Shown here: positions 16,103 through 24,611 of the stretch, one piece after another
Numbering within the stretch: position 1 is the stretch's first letter
Layout: each line of letters begins with the position of its first letter
NCBI GenBank assembly: GCA_002687745.1
Contig: NZBE01000012.1
Location: forward strand, 6,389 to 57,727
DNA: 51,339 bases
Reading direction: 5' to 3'
Source: Acidimicrobiaceae bacterium
GTDB taxonomy: Bacteria > Actinomycetota > Acidimicrobiia > Acidimicrobiales > MedAcidi-G1
The notes under the pieces: model-generated
Told to the model about the DNA's origin: nothing
Seen by the model: the letters and a program-made list of their open reading frames with translations, nothing else
Databases searched by the model: none
Program-made: the position numbers and the translations under genes

Positions 16103-16558
16103 CTAGCGGTCGTCGGCAGGCGGAGCGTGATCGGCAGCAGCTACCCGGCCCAGATCGTGATCAAGCCTGTACAGGGGAACCGCTATGGCTATCGACACCA
16201 GGGCCAGAGCCGAATGAACGGCCTTGAACGCCGCGTCGTGATCGGCGAACAGGATTCCGGTCCCCCGGACCACCCAGAAGGTGACCGTCCAGATGCAGAA
16301 CACCGCAATCAGGCGTGTCGAACCTATTCTGCGCCAGCGGCCACCGAGGGCCGAGACCGAGAGCACTGCAAAGCCCAGGAACACAGCGGTCAACAGGAGC
16401 CGCCAGATCCGGCCAGATGAGGTGAGCTGGTCGTCGCCGATGAGGTTCCGGATCCTGGTGATCCACACCACCCCAGTCCATGCGACGAGAACCCAGAGAA
16501 GACCCCTCACCTTCTTCACGGCAGGAGACGTTAGCCACGCCGCGGCCAGATCAGACAT
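16103..16558 (-). CDS. Four-helix membrane protein, unknown
   Basis: 151 aa with four hydrophobic segments: GLLWVLVAWTGVVWI, LLLTAVFLGFAVLSV, LIAVFCIWTVTFWVV and ALALVSIAIAVPLY. Short polar loops between them include RIRNLIGDD. No family recognised. Codon use is ordinary for the region, and a stop at its end leaves 12 bases to the Nfu_N gene, so these two are likely one transcript. No function is proposed. Confidence 0.6.
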   Translation of the reverse strand: MSDLAAAWLTSPAVKKVRGLLWVLVAWTGVVWITRIRNLIGDDQLTSSGRIWRLLLTAVFLGFAVLSVSALGGRWRRIGSTRLIAVFCIWTVTFWVVRGTGILFADHDAAFKAVHSALALVSIAIAVPLYRLDHDLGRVAAADHAPPADDR

Positions 16559-16578
16559 GGGCGCTGGGCGGGACGGCC

Positions 16579-17277
16579 TCAGTCGAAGAGCTGCGGATGG
16601 GCTCCGGCGGGTCGCCGGCGCGGTACGCCCACCTCAGGGAGGCCGTCCATGAACGACCACGACCGGCGATGGAAGCTCGTGGCACCCCGCTCCATGAGCG
16701 CCGACCGGTGGGCCGGATTCGGGTAGCCCTTCCCCTCGGCGAACCCGTAGCCGGGGAACAGGTCGTCGGCCTCCCGCATGAGCCGGTCCCTCGTCACCTT
16801 TGCGACAACCGAGGCTGCGGCGATGGACAGCGAGGTCGCGTCGCCACCGACAATGGTCTGTGCGATTCCGCCGCCGACGAAGTCCCACCGGCCGTCCAAG
16901 AGCACCGTGTCGGGGACCACTCCGAGGCTGTCAAGGGCCCTGCGTGCGGCCAGACGCTGAGCATCCGACATTCCCAGGTCGTCGCACTCGTCGTTGGAGG
17001 CGTGTCCGACACCCCACGCCTCGGCCCAGGCCGTGACGCGGCCGTAGAGCGCCTCCCTCTCAGCCTCGTTGAGCATCTTGGAGTCGCGAACACCCATGAT
17101 CCGACGGGTCCTGTCGGGTATGACTGCACAGACTGTGAGAGGGCCGGCCCACGCCCCCTTCCCCACCTCGTCCATGCCGACCACCACCCCGTGGCCCTCC
17201 GCCCAGAGGGACCTTTCGACAGACAACCCGGGTGCCCTGCCCCGGAGCGCCGGCCGCATCCGCCTTCGACGGGCCAT
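16579..17277 (-). CDS. rnhB: Ribonuclease HII
   Basis: 232 aa. It removes ribonucleotides from RNA-DNA hybrids and at single misincorporated ribonucleotides. The active-site blocks are D36-E37 in VGMDEVGKGAWAGPL, the D128 in LLDGRWDF, and SIAAASVVAKVTRDRLM. The usual sequence is DEVGRG; here the Arg is Lys, a conservative change. A 30-residue basic N-terminus precedes the domain, so a shorter start is possible. GpsA ends 17 bases upstream on the same strand. Confidence 0.95.
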   Translation of the reverse strand: MARRRRMRPALRGRAPGLSVERSLWAEGHGVVVGMDEVGKGAWAGPLTVCAVIPDRTRRIMGVRDSKMLNEAEREALYGRVTAWAEAWGVGHASNDECDDLGMSDAQRLAARRALDSLGVVPDTVLLDGRWDFVGGGIAQTIVGGDATSLSIAAASVVAKVTRDRLMREADDLFPGYGFAEGKGYPNPAHRSALMERGATSFHRRSWSFMDGLPEVGVPRRRPAGAHPQLFD

Positions 17278-17294
17278 GGATTCCCGCTGGCTCC

Positions 17295-18290
17295 CTAGCC
17301 GACCTCGGGGCGGGCCCGACGGGCCATCAGGTCAGCCCAGACCTCGAGGGGTTCCCTGCCCCGCTCAAAGATCTCGCGGACCCCGGTGGCAATGGGCACC
17401 TCCACACCTGCCGACGCAGCCAACGAGCAGACGGCGCCGGCCGCCGGAACACCCTCGACAACCTGGTTCATTCCGGCAAGGACCTCGAACGGGTCGAGCC
17501 CCCGACCCACCTGCTCCCCGACCCATCGGTTTCGGCTCTGGGGGCTGATACATGTGGCGAGCAGGTCGCCCATGCCGGTAAGGCCCGCGAGCGTGCGCGG
17601 ATCACCGCCGAGCGCCTCACCCAGGCGTGTCATCTCGGCAAGCCCCCTGTTGATGAGCGTTGCCCTGGCGTTGTCTCCCGCATCAAGGCCCTCGGCCATG
17701 CCGGCGGCGAGGGCGATCACGTTCTTGACCGCACCACCGATCTCGCATCCCACCAGGTCGTCGTTGGTGTAGACGCGGAGGCTGTCTGATGCAAGCAGAC
17801 CCTGGAGGCGTTCGGCGGTCGTTGTATCGGTGCTGGCGACGACCATGGCTGCCGACTTTCCGACCAGAATCTCCTTGGCAAGGTTCGGTCCTGTCAGCAC
17901 TCCCACTGGTCGGTCCGGTAGAACCTCGACCGCCACCTGGGTCATCCGCAGCCTGGATTCCTGCTCGAATCCCTTGGCGAGGCTCAGAACCGGCACCCCT
18001 GCTGTCAGGTGTGCACAGGCGTCTGCCAGCACGAGACGAAAGCCGTGAGTTGGTACGGCAACCAGGATCATGTCGGCCCCGGTGACTGCAACGCCAAGGT
18101 CGGCCGTCGCCTCGAGGGAGGAGGCCAGATCAAGGCCGGGCAGGTAGCGGGAGTTGCCCCGGCCAGATGACAGGTCGGCAGCCAGGTCGGGGTCTCGGGC
18201 CCACAACACGGTGGGGACGACCGGAGCGAGCAGAGATGCAACTGTCGTCCCCCACGAACCGGCGCCGAGCACGGCGACCCTCTCTGCCAT
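17295..18290 (-). CDS. gpsA: Glycerol-3-phosphate dehydrogenase [NAD(P)+]
   Basis: 331 aa from ATG 18290; longer readings upstream overlap cofC and are excluded. It reduces dihydroxyacetone phosphate to sn-glycerol-3-phosphate for membrane lipids. The N-terminal nucleotide site is VAVLGAGSWGTTVASLL. The signature TGPNLAKEI, GCEIGGAVKNVIALAAGMAEGL with the catalytic Lys, GDNARATLINRGLAEM and GLTGMGDLLATC are intact. A TAGGGT -10 lies 7 bases before ATG with no ribosome-binding site, so transcription is likely leaderless and divergent from cofC. Confidence 0.96.
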   Translation of the reverse strand: MAERVAVLGAGSWGTTVASLLAPVVPTVLWARDPDLAADLSSGRGNSRYLPGLDLASSLEATADLGVAVTGADMILVAVPTHGFRLVLADACAHLTAGVPVLSLAKGFEQESRLRMTQVAVEVLPDRPVGVLTGPNLAKEILVGKSAAMVVASTDTTTAERLQGLLASDSLRVYTNDDLVGCEIGGAVKNVIALAAGMAEGLDAGDNARATLINRGLAEMTRLGEALGGDPRTLAGLTGMGDLLATCISPQSRNRWVGEQVGRGLDPFEVLAGMNQVVEGVPAAGAVCSLAASAGVEVPIATGVREIFERGREPLEVWADLMARRARPEVG

Positions 18291-18297
18291 GGCGGCC

Positions 18298-18320
18298 ACC
18301 CTACGCGACCGCCCTACAAT
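18298..18320. promoter_or_regulatory. Paired divergent leaderless promoters, gpsA and cofC
   Basis: Minus strand: TAGGGT (18298-18303) ends 7 bases before the gpsA ATG. Plus strand: TACAAT (18315-18320) ends 7 bases before the cofC GTG at 18328. No clear -35 or Shine-Dalgarno accompanies either one. The two elements are 11 bases apart, so RNA polymerase can probably occupy only one promoter at a time. Confidence 0.55.
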
Positions 18321-18327
18321 CCGGCCC

Positions 18328-18921
18328 GTGACCGGATCAGTTGCCGTTCTCATCCCCGTCAAGGCATTCGAGGGTGCCAAGGCGCGCCTTGCACCGGTAC
18401 TTGACCCGACCGGTCGGGCCGATCTGGCGCGCAGGATGGCCGAGACCGTCATAGCCGCCGCCCCGCCGCTGCCCGTGACGGTGGTCTGTGACTGCGACGA
18501 GGTGGACACCTGGGCCCGCTCTATGGGAGCCGACGTGGTGCGGGTGGCCGAACCAGGGCTGACCGCGGCCGTTGAGGCAGGAGTCGACGCACTCGCCAGT
18601 GCTGGCGTTTCGACCGTAGTTGTGGCCCACGGCGACCTGCCCCTGGCTACAGACCTCGGCCACTGCGCCGACTTCGCGGGAGTGACGCTGGTACCGGACC
18701 GCCACCACGACGGCACACCTGTAGCGGTGGTACCGACAGGTGTCGGGTTCAGGTTCGCCTACGGACCAGGTTCCTTCGCCGCCCATGTCGCCGAGGCGGA
18801 GCGGCTCGGCATTGCGTGGCGGAGCCTGCCCGACGAGCGTCTCGGCTGGGACATCGACGAGCCGGCAGACCTCAACCATTCGGCGATTGCCGTCGACCGG
18901 GAGGCGGCCGGCACACCATGA
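18328..18921 (+). CDS. cofC: 2-phospho-L-lactate guanylyltransferase (F420 biosynthesis)
   Basis: 197 aa from GTG 18328, chosen because it sits 7 bases after TACAAT and matches the family N-terminus. CofC (FbiD in mycobacteria) activates phospholactate or phosphoenolpyruvate with GTP for coenzyme F420 side-chain synthesis. The nucleotide-binding motif is IPVKAFEGAKARLAP. VVAHGDLPLAT forms the metal and GTP site, and LGWDIDEPADL is the usual C-terminal block. The presence of this gene implies that the organism makes F420. The 3' end overlaps the PIG-L gene by 4 bases (ATGA). Confidence 0.92.
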   Translation: MTGSVAVLIPVKAFEGAKARLAPVLDPTGRADLARRMAETVIAAAPPLPVTVVCDCDEVDTWARSMGADVVRVAEPGLTAAVEAGVDALASAGVSTVVVAHGDLPLATDLGHCADFAGVTLVPDRHHDGTPVAVVPTGVGFRFAYGPGSFAAHVAEAERLGIAWRSLPDERLGWDIDEPADLNHSAIAVDREAAGTP

Positions 18922-19643
18922 CCCCGGGATCCACCCCTGCCCGGGCACTCGCCGTAGGTGCCCACCCCGACGACATCGAACTGTTCGCCGGGGCGACGCT
19001 GGCCACCTGGGCTGCCGCAGGCTGCGAGGTCCACCACCTGATCTGTACGGACGGCTCCAAGGGCACCTGGGACCCGGCCGTCGACACTGCAGTGCTTGTC
19101 GCCACAAGGCAGGAGGAACAGCGCGAAGCCGCACGGATCCTAGGAGCCACCGGAGAGGTCGTGTTCCTCGACAACGTCGACGGCGAACTGGACGCCAACA
19201 GGGCAAACGCCCACGAGGTGGCAGCCTGGATCCGCAGGATCCGACCTGACGTGGTCCTGGGCCACGATCCGTGGCGGCGCTGGCGCCTGCACCCTGACCA
19301 CAGGGCCGCCGGCTTCCTCGTCACCGATGGCGTGGTGGCTGCCCGAGATCCGCACTTCCTGACGGACCTGGGGGTGGAACACCACAGGCCGGACATGCTG
19401 TTGCTCTTTGACACCGCTGAGCCTGACCACCCGGTGGAGGTCACCGGGGTCGCCGCCGGCATCAAGGTCGAGGCTCTTCTCGCCCACACGAGCCAACTCC
19501 TGTCCACCATGTCGATCCCCGACGATGACGACGGATCAGCCGAGTCTGCCTTCCGGGAGCGGAGCATCGCCGACCTTGTCGAGATGGGTGGCCGCTTCGG
19601 CATGCCGCTGGCCGAGGGCTTCCACAACGTGGGCGGCCTCTAG
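18918..19643 (+). CDS. PIG-L family N-acetylglucosaminyl deacetylase
   Basis: 241 aa from ATG 18918, translationally coupled to cofC. The Zn-binding motif AHPDDIELFAGATLATWA and the downstream histidine in RLHPDHRAAG are intact, as expected for LmbE/PIG-L deacetylases such as MshB and Mca of mycothiol metabolism, which remove an acetyl group or cleave an amide from a GlcNAc derivative. It is shorter than typical MshB (about 300 aa), so the substrate is not settled. Mycothiol-type enzymes elsewhere in the window make a thiol-related role plausible but unproven. Confidence 0.9.
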   Translation: MTPGSTPARALAVGAHPDDIELFAGATLATWAAAGCEVHHLICTDGSKGTWDPAVDTAVLVATRQEEQREAARILGATGEVVFLDNVDGELDANRANAHEVAAWIRRIRPDVVLGHDPWRRWRLHPDHRAAGFLVTDGVVAARDPHFLTDLGVEHHRPDMLLLFDTAEPDHPVEVTGVAAGIKVEALLAHTSQLLSTMSIPDDDDGSAESAFRERSIADLVEMGGRFGMPLAEGFHNVGGL

Positions 19644-19650
19644 CCCCGGG

Positions 19651-20553
19651 TCAGTATCCCGCTGCCAACAGATCGTCGATCAGGGCAGCCAGTTCGACCG
19701 GCCGGCTCCCCTGGATGCTGTGACCGGCACCTTCGACGGCGGTTACCTCCGTCTGAGGGCAGCGGTTGAGGAACTCCCCGGTATCGGCGTCATCAACCAC
19801 GCTCCAGGAGCCCCCCAGCCAGAGGTGTACCGGGCAGGTGACCTGCCCCAACTTGTCCCAGAGACCGTCGAATGCCGAGGAGCCGTCCTCGTCGGTCATC
19901 TTCCAGTCACGCATCGGGTCCCACCTCCATGTCCAGCGCCCATCGGGTAGTTCCCGTGCATTGTGACGAAGGCCCCTGACCAGGGATTCCTCGGTCCGGT
20001 GTGGGTTGTGTCCGACGGTGTAGGCGAGCATCGCCTCGAAGTCGTCGAAGTGGTCGGGCCCGGACATGAAGTCGATGATCGACCCGGACTTGCCGCGGTC
20101 TGTTCCCGGTGTCACGTCCACGATGCCGAGCCTGCGAACCAGGTCGGGTCGGTCGGCCGCCAGGCACAGGGCGGTGAGCCCACCCAGCGACATGCCCACC
20201 ACGGCCTCCGCTGCTGGAGCCCACACCTCTACCGCTGATGCAACGACATCGACCATTGCAGCCGGTCGGTAGTCGTGATCGGGTCTCCAGTCGGAGTGGC
20301 CGTGACCGGGGAGGTCCACCGCCACGAGTGGCCGACCGAGGGCCAGCGCCACGGTGTCCCAGGTGTGGGAGTTCTGGGCGCCACCGTGCAACAGCACCAA
20401 CTCGGGGTCGCCGTCACCCCACAGCAGTCCGCTGATCATCAGCCCGTCGGACGAAGGCATCGAGCACCGTCTGACAACCGGTGGGCCACCCCACTCAAGC
20501 CCCGCTTCGGCCGCATTGTCGACGAGCACCGAAAACTCGTCGAAGTCGGTCAC
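19651..20553 (-). CDS. Alpha/beta hydrolase in ABC transporter operon
   Basis: 300 aa from GTG 20553, selected because it makes a 4-base GTGA overlap with the permease stop. The fold is shown by LVLLHGGAQNSHTWD (oxyanion region), the nucleophile elbow VVGMSLGG, an Asp in the WSVVDDADTGEF stretch and the catalytic His in EGAGHSIQGS. No cap domain is evident. Substrate unknown. Being last in a three-gene coupled operon behind a drug-type ABC-2 exporter suggests inactivation of an exported or toxic compound, but that is inference. It converges with the PIG-L gene, 7 bases apart. Confidence 0.88.
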   Translation of the reverse strand: MTDFDEFSVLVDNAAEAGLEWGGPPVVRRCSMPSSDGLMISGLLWGDGDPELVLLHGGAQNSHTWDTVALALGRPLVAVDLPGHGHSDWRPDHDYRPAAMVDVVASAVEVWAPAAEAVVGMSLGGLTALCLAADRPDLVRRLGIVDVTPGTDRGKSGSIIDFMSGPDHFDDFEAMLAYTVGHNPHRTEESLVRGLRHNARELPDGRWTWRWDPMRDWKMTDEDGSSAFDGLWDKLGQVTCPVHLWLGGSWSVVDDADTGEFLNRCPQTEVTAVEGAGHSIQGSRPVELAALIDDLLAAGY

Positions 20554-21377
20554 CGGCGGGACCGCCGACCACCCTCTCGGCCCGCCCCCGTTGACGGTTC
20601 CCACCGGAACTTCCCTACCGCTACCAGAGCCCCGGCCAGACCCCACACACCGATCCGCAGGAGCAGCCACGGCTTGTAGGCCGATGCCTCCTCGAAGGGA
20701 TCGAAGGCCGAGAAGAAGGCGTCGGCGAAGGCCTTCAGGGGGAAGATGTCACCGACAAGGTCGAGCCATGCAGGTGGGTTGTTGCGGACGCTGATGAACA
20801 CGTTTGAGACGAACGCCACCGGAAGCAGGGTGGCATTGGCCAACGCCGGCGCCGACTGACCTGACGGTGCGACCGCTGCGAGGGCAAGGCCGAGCAGGGA
20901 GAACGACGCAACACCGACCACGAAGGTGACCACGGCCGACAGGGCGTTCCTGACTTCCATTTCAAGGCCATAGAGCAGGAACCCGACGGTCAACATGATC
21001 AGGGCTCCAGCGACTGCTACGACGACGCCCGAGCCGACCACACCGCCCATGTAGACCCACCGGGGCAGCGGCGTCCCCCTGATCCGCTTCAGCACCCCCT
21101 CGTCGCGGTAGATGGTCACGCCGATACCGATGTTGGTGTAGGTGGCGGAAACTGCGGCGAACACCGCCAGACCGGGCGCATAGAACTGTGCCGGGTCCAC
21201 CTCAAGGCCCGGTGCCACGTCGACACCCTCGAACAGGGCACCAAAGAGGACCAGGAAGATGAGCGGAAACACCAGGGTGAAGAAGGCTGCGATGGGCGTA
21301 CGGATGAACAGGCGGTTCTGGTAGTTGATCTGGCGCAACAACAACGCCATCACCGAGGGTGGGGTGCGCTCAGACAT
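20550..21377 (-). CDS. ABC-2 type transporter permease
   Basis: 275 aa from ATG 21377, preceded by an AGGGGGG sequence; the frame is open further up to 21416, but that would add a longer overlap. About six hydrophobic segments are seen, beginning with FFTLVFPLIFLVLFGALFEG, and a cytoplasmic loop with YTNIGIGVTIYRDEGVLKRIRGTPL, the hallmark of the ABC-2 family. Together with the ATPase it should export a drug or lipid-like substrate. The start overlaps the ATPase stop by 8 bases and its stop overlaps the hydrolase start. Confidence 0.93.
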   Translation of the reverse strand: MSERTPPSVMALLLRQINYQNRLFIRTPIAAFFTLVFPLIFLVLFGALFEGVDVAPGLEVDPAQFYAPGLAVFAAVSATYTNIGIGVTIYRDEGVLKRIRGTPLPRWVYMGGVVGSGVVVAVAGALIMLTVGFLLYGLEMEVRNALSAVVTFVVGVASFSLLGLALAAVAPSGQSAPALANATLLPVAFVSNVFISVRNNPPAWLDLVGDIFPLKAFADAFFSAFDPFEEASAYKPWLLLRIGVWGLAGALVAVGKFRWEPSTGAGREGGRRSRR

Positions 21378-22320
21378 CGCCGCCCCCCTGTCCGACGTCT
21401 TCACCATGACCATCACCGATCATCTCCAGATAGACGTCTTCGAGCGTGGGTGTGGTCGCCTCCAGCCCCTCGAGGGCTCCTCCATGTCCGATCGCCCACT
21501 GTGTAAGCAGGTTCAGGTCGGTTGTGGGCTGTTCTGTGCATACCTCGAACACACCGTTCCGGAGCGACGTTCGACCTGCCAGACCTCCGAGCATCTCCAT
21601 TACCGGTCCGGAGTTGGCATCAACCTCGGGGAACCGGAAGCGGATGATGGTCTCGTGGTCGGCACGACCACGCAACTCATCTGGTGTTCCCTCGGCGACG
21701 ATCCGACCGTTGACCACCACCGCAACCCTGTCAGCCAGTACCTGGACCTCGTCCATGTAGTGGCTTGTAAGGAGGATGGTCGTACCGAGGGCCTTGAGAC
21801 CCTCGATCATCTCCCATGACTGGCGCCTGGCCGACGGGTCGAACCCGGTCGTCGGCTCGTCCAGGAACAGGACCTCCGGGTCGCCGATGAGACCCAACGC
21901 CAGATCCACCCTTCGCTTCTGCCCACCTGACAGCTGGTGGGTGCGACGGTCTCCGAGGCCCGTCAGGCCCACCAGGTCAAGTACCTCGTCGACCGGTCGG
22001 CGCCGCGAGTAGCAGGCCCCGTAGTGGACGAGTGCCTCACGAACGGTCAGCTCACGCTCGATTCCGGCCTCCTGGAGGACGATTCCGATGCGGTCCCGGT
22101 ACTCCTGCCCGGCCGATCCGGGATCCCTGCCGAGCACAGCCACCTCGCCGGAATCACGTGACCGGTGGCCCTCGAGGATCTCCACGACAGTCGACTTTCC
22201 GGCACCGTTGGGTCCCAGCAGGGCAAACACCTCTCCGGCCTCAACGGTGAAGGAGAGCCCGTTCACGGCCTTCACGGTCCCGTAGGACTTGGCGAGGTCG
22301 GTGACGGTCACAACTGACAC
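21370..22320 (-). CDS. ABC transporter ATP-binding protein (DrrA/CcmA-like)
   Basis: 316 aa from GTG 22320. Walker A LLGPNGAGKSTVVE, the signature LSGGQKRRVDLALGL, Walker B VLFLDEPTTGFDP and the switch His in TILLTSHYMDE are all intact. The 100-residue C-terminal extension with IIRFRFPEV resembles that of DrrA-like drug exporters. It works with the adjacent ABC-2 permease. A TAGGGT element 6 bases upstream of the start, with no Shine-Dalgarno, suggests a leaderless operon start. Confidence 0.95.
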   Translation of the reverse strand: MSVVTVTDLAKSYGTVKAVNGLSFTVEAGEVFALLGPNGAGKSTVVEILEGHRSRDSGEVAVLGRDPGSAGQEYRDRIGIVLQEAGIERELTVREALVHYGACYSRRRPVDEVLDLVGLTGLGDRRTHQLSGGQKRRVDLALGLIGDPEVLFLDEPTTGFDPSARRQSWEMIEGLKALGTTILLTSHYMDEVQVLADRVAVVVNGRIVAEGTPDELRGRADHETIIRFRFPEVDANSGPVMEMLGGLAGRTSLRNGVFEVCTEQPTTDLNLLTQWAIGHGGALEGLEATTPTLEDVYLEMIGDGHGEDVGQGGGDV

Positions 22321-22326
22321 GGCCGG

Positions 22327-22332
22327 ACCCTA
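22327..22332 (-). promoter_or_regulatory. -10 element (TAGGGT) of ABC exporter operon
   Basis: TAGGGT ends 6 bases before the GTG at 22320 on the minus strand. No -35 is evident. The neighbouring divergent HD gene has TTGACC at 22354-22359 but only a weak -10. Confidence 0.4.
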
Positions 22333-22389
22333 CCGGTCTTCCTGTAGCAGGCCTTGACCGGGTGGGCACACCTGCAAGACTCCACACCC

Positions 22390-22962
22390 ATGAAAACAGT
22401 CAGCTTCGTGGACATGGTCGATGGAACCCGTGAGGACTACGAGTTGATCTTCGCCGAGGTGGCAGCCCACAAGGCCAGACACCTGCCGGACCAGCTGATG
22501 GACACGCTCAGGTCAATGATCGGTCCGACCTTCGGCTACCGGATCGACCGCTACAGGCACTCACTCCAGAGCGCCACGCGGGCCCTCCGAAACGGTGAAC
22601 CAGACGAGATGGTGGTCGCCGCCCTGTTCCACGACATCGCCGATCCGATCGCCCCCGAGAACCACAGCGCTGTGGCAGCTGGGATCCTCAAGCCCTACGT
22701 GGACGAGCGCACCCACTGGATCATCCGGTACCACGGCCTGTTCCAGGGGTACTACTACTTTCACCACCTTGGCGGAGACCGCGATGCCCGTGACCTCGTC
22801 AGGGAACACAGGTGGTTCGACGACTGTGCGGCCTTTTGTGCCGAGTACGACCAGAACTGCTTCGACCCCGACTACGACGACATGGCCCTCGAGGAGTTCG
22901 AACCGCTTGTCAGAGAGGTGTTCGGCCGGGACACCCGCTACCCCATGGTCGACCTTGCCTGA
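22390..22962 (+). CDS. HD-domain protein (PhnZ-like oxygenase or phosphohydrolase)
   Basis: 190 aa from ATG 22390. The HD set is H57 in RYRHSLQSA, H81-D82 in ALFHDIAD, H92 in ENHSAV, H115 in RYHGLFQG and a late Asp near D154. The H57-to-H81 spacing of 24 is the same as in PhnZ as I recall it, and HSLQ plus the LLHD-like core are similar. PhnZ-type members are di-iron oxygenases cleaving C-P bonds; other HD proteins are phosphohydrolases. The Tyr/Glu lid pair of PhnZ is not clearly present. No Shine-Dalgarno is seen. It could be either enzyme type. Confidence 0.75.
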   Translation: MKTVSFVDMVDGTREDYELIFAEVAAHKARHLPDQLMDTLRSMIGPTFGYRIDRYRHSLQSATRALRNGEPDEMVVAALFHDIADPIAPENHSAVAAGILKPYVDERTHWIIRYHGLFQGYYYFHHLGGDRDARDLVREHRWFDDCAAFCAEYDQNCFDPDYDDMALEEFEPLVREVFGRDTRYPMVDLA

Positions 22963-22968
22963 GGTGAC

Positions 22969-23634
22969 CTAGCTCGAACCTTCCTCGTCTGCCAGGTTGG
23001 GATCAAGCAGGACCAGCAGCCCGGGGAATCCCTCGACCGCACGCAGGGCCCTGTCGAAATACCAGAGGCCCAGCAGGCTCACCACCATGCCGACCGGCCA
23101 GCCGACAACGGCGCGGATCACCAGATAGCCATCGACCGACGTCTGGTTGAACAGCCAGATGTCCCACGCCGATGTCAGGAACTGGTAGGCGCCCAGGGCG
23201 ACCGTGAGCCTGCCAACTACACGCTGGTAGACCGGGTCGGCCATGGTCTCCGCATCGAGAGGAATCGCCAGGTGCAGCACCCTTCCGAGGAACGGCCTTC
23301 CGACAGCAACGGTGCCGATCAGGGCCGCTCCGATCAGGGCCTTGGTGCCGATGCCGATCCCGAAGTAGACGGCCTCCGAATCTGTGACGATCCCGATCAC
23401 GCCCCTGGCGATCAGGTAGACGACGAGCGTCGGCAGGTACCAGCCCACGCCCTCGCCGCGGTGGCGGCGGGAGACGGCCGCCTTGACACTCCATGCCGTC
23501 GCACCCAGCACCGCCCATCCCAGGCCGGCAAACCGGTTCAGGATGATGAAGGCCACGATCGGCATGATCGAATCGAGCGTTCGGGCACGCTGGGCGCGTG
23601 GTCCAGACGTGTCTGGTGTTGCCGGTTCCTCCAT
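22969..23634 (-). CDS. DUF3159 / VC0807-like membrane protein
   Basis: 221 aa from ATG 23634. Five or six hydrophobic segments: IMPIVAFIILNRFAGLGWAV, WYLPTLVVYLIARGVIGIV, FGIGIGTKALIGAALIGTVAV, YQFLTSAWDIWLF and VVGWPVGMVVSLLGLWYF. The overall plan matches small actinobacterial DUF3159 proteins; VRGRPFLGR-like GRPFLGRVLHLAIPL in the middle fits. No reaction is known. It lies 41 bases downstream of the Nudix gene on the same strand and ends 6 bases from the convergent HD gene. Confidence 0.65.
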   Translation of the reverse strand: MEEPATPDTSGPRAQRARTLDSIMPIVAFIILNRFAGLGWAVLGATAWSVKAAVSRRHRGEGVGWYLPTLVVYLIARGVIGIVTDSEAVYFGIGIGTKALIGAALIGTVAVGRPFLGRVLHLAIPLDAETMADPVYQRVVGRLTVALGAYQFLTSAWDIWLFNQTSVDGYLVIRAVVGWPVGMVVSLLGLWYFDRALRAVEGFPGLLVLLDPNLADEEGSS

Positions 23635-23675
23635 CACCCCATCATGGCAGCAGGTCCGCACCGGGAGGTATGCAC

Positions 23676-24539
23676 TCAGGTGGCGCTTTCGACCCCCGGC
23701 GGCCGGGAGATCCACATCCAGCCCATTGCCGAAACCGTTGCAGCGGCGTCGTAGCCCGCATCGCCCGGCCACCAGACCCACGATGCTCCGGGACCATGCG
23801 GCGGGTCCGCCAGAACCCGTGCCTGAACAGGCTCGGCACCCCGACGGGCTGCCTCCAGAACTTCATCTGCCGAGGCGAATCCTGAGAGGAGTTGAAGCAT
23901 CGAGATCGTCGGGCTGATCATCGTCAACTCGCCGGAATCCCAACGGTCCAGTGCTTCGGCCGGACGCACCCAGCCGACCTCGACCGCCTCACGGCCATCA
24001 GCGACAGGATCACGGTCTGTGCCCGGTCGGGCCACGAAGAAGTAGGTGTCGTAGCGCCTGTCTGAACCCGGTGGTGTCACCCAGCGGGCAACGGGAACAA
24101 CCCCGGAGGTATCCAACCCGCCTCCGGCTTCGGTGACAGCGTCAACAAAGCTGACCTCCCCCCGCTCGACCCCGGCACGATGCTCCAGCAACTGGTCGGC
24201 ACCGGTTCCGACAAGCAGGCCAACCTCCTCGAGGGTCTCGCGTGCAGCCGCCACCCGGTGGCCATGACCATCACCGTCGGTCCCGGGAATCAACCCCGTG
24301 CCACCGTCGCCGTGACCGCACAGGACGGGACCCCACGCTGGGTCAAGGTCCGAGTCCTCCACCCGTCCGCCGGGGAACACTGTGTGGTCGGCAACGAACG
24401 ACGACGTTGCACTGCGACGCATCATCACAACCTGGAGGTCAGGACGGTTATCAACTATCAGGACGGTCGCTGCAGGCCTGATGGGTGTGCCGTCGCCGGG
24501 CAGGTCAGATGCTGGAACTGTGGCTGGCAGGCGGGTCAT
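23676..24539 (-). CDS. Nudix hydrolase, NUDT19-like with split Nudix box
   Basis: 287 aa from ATG 24539. The first part of the Nudix box is FPGGRVEDSD and the REXXEEXG part is AAARETLEEVGLLVG, but about 40 residues separate them, whereas normally they are contiguous. A comparable insertion exists in eukaryotic NUDT19-type CoA diphosphatases. The remainder, SGVVPVARWVTPPGSDRRYDTYFFVA, is typical of this branch. It may cleave CoA or acyl-CoA or another X-linked nucleoside diphosphate. The start has TACGGT nine bases upstream. The divergent neighbour is the SulP permease. Confidence 0.85.
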   Translation of the reverse strand: MTRLPATVPASDLPGDGTPIRPAATVLIVDNRPDLQVVMMRRSATSSFVADHTVFPGGRVEDSDLDPAWGPVLCGHGDGGTGLIPGTDGDGHGHRVAAARETLEEVGLLVGTGADQLLEHRAGVERGEVSFVDAVTEAGGGLDTSGVVPVARWVTPPGSDRRYDTYFFVARPGTDRDPVADGREAVEVGWVRPAEALDRWDSGELTMISPTISMLQLLSGFASADEVLEAARRGAEPVQARVLADPPHGPGASWVWWPGDAGYDAAATVSAMGWMWISRPPGVESAT

Positions 24540-24599
24540 GACACGGCGACCGTACCCGCCAGACCCGAGCTTCCCGTTTCCGCACGATCCCGTGCCCCA

Positions 24600-24605
24600 T
24601 AGGGT
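24600..24605 (+). promoter_or_regulatory. -10 element (TAGGGT) of SulP gene
   Basis: TAGGGT ends 6 bases before the ATG at 24612, with no Shine-Dalgarno; a leaderless transcript is predicted. Confidence 0.45.
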
Positions 24606-24611
24606 GCCCTG

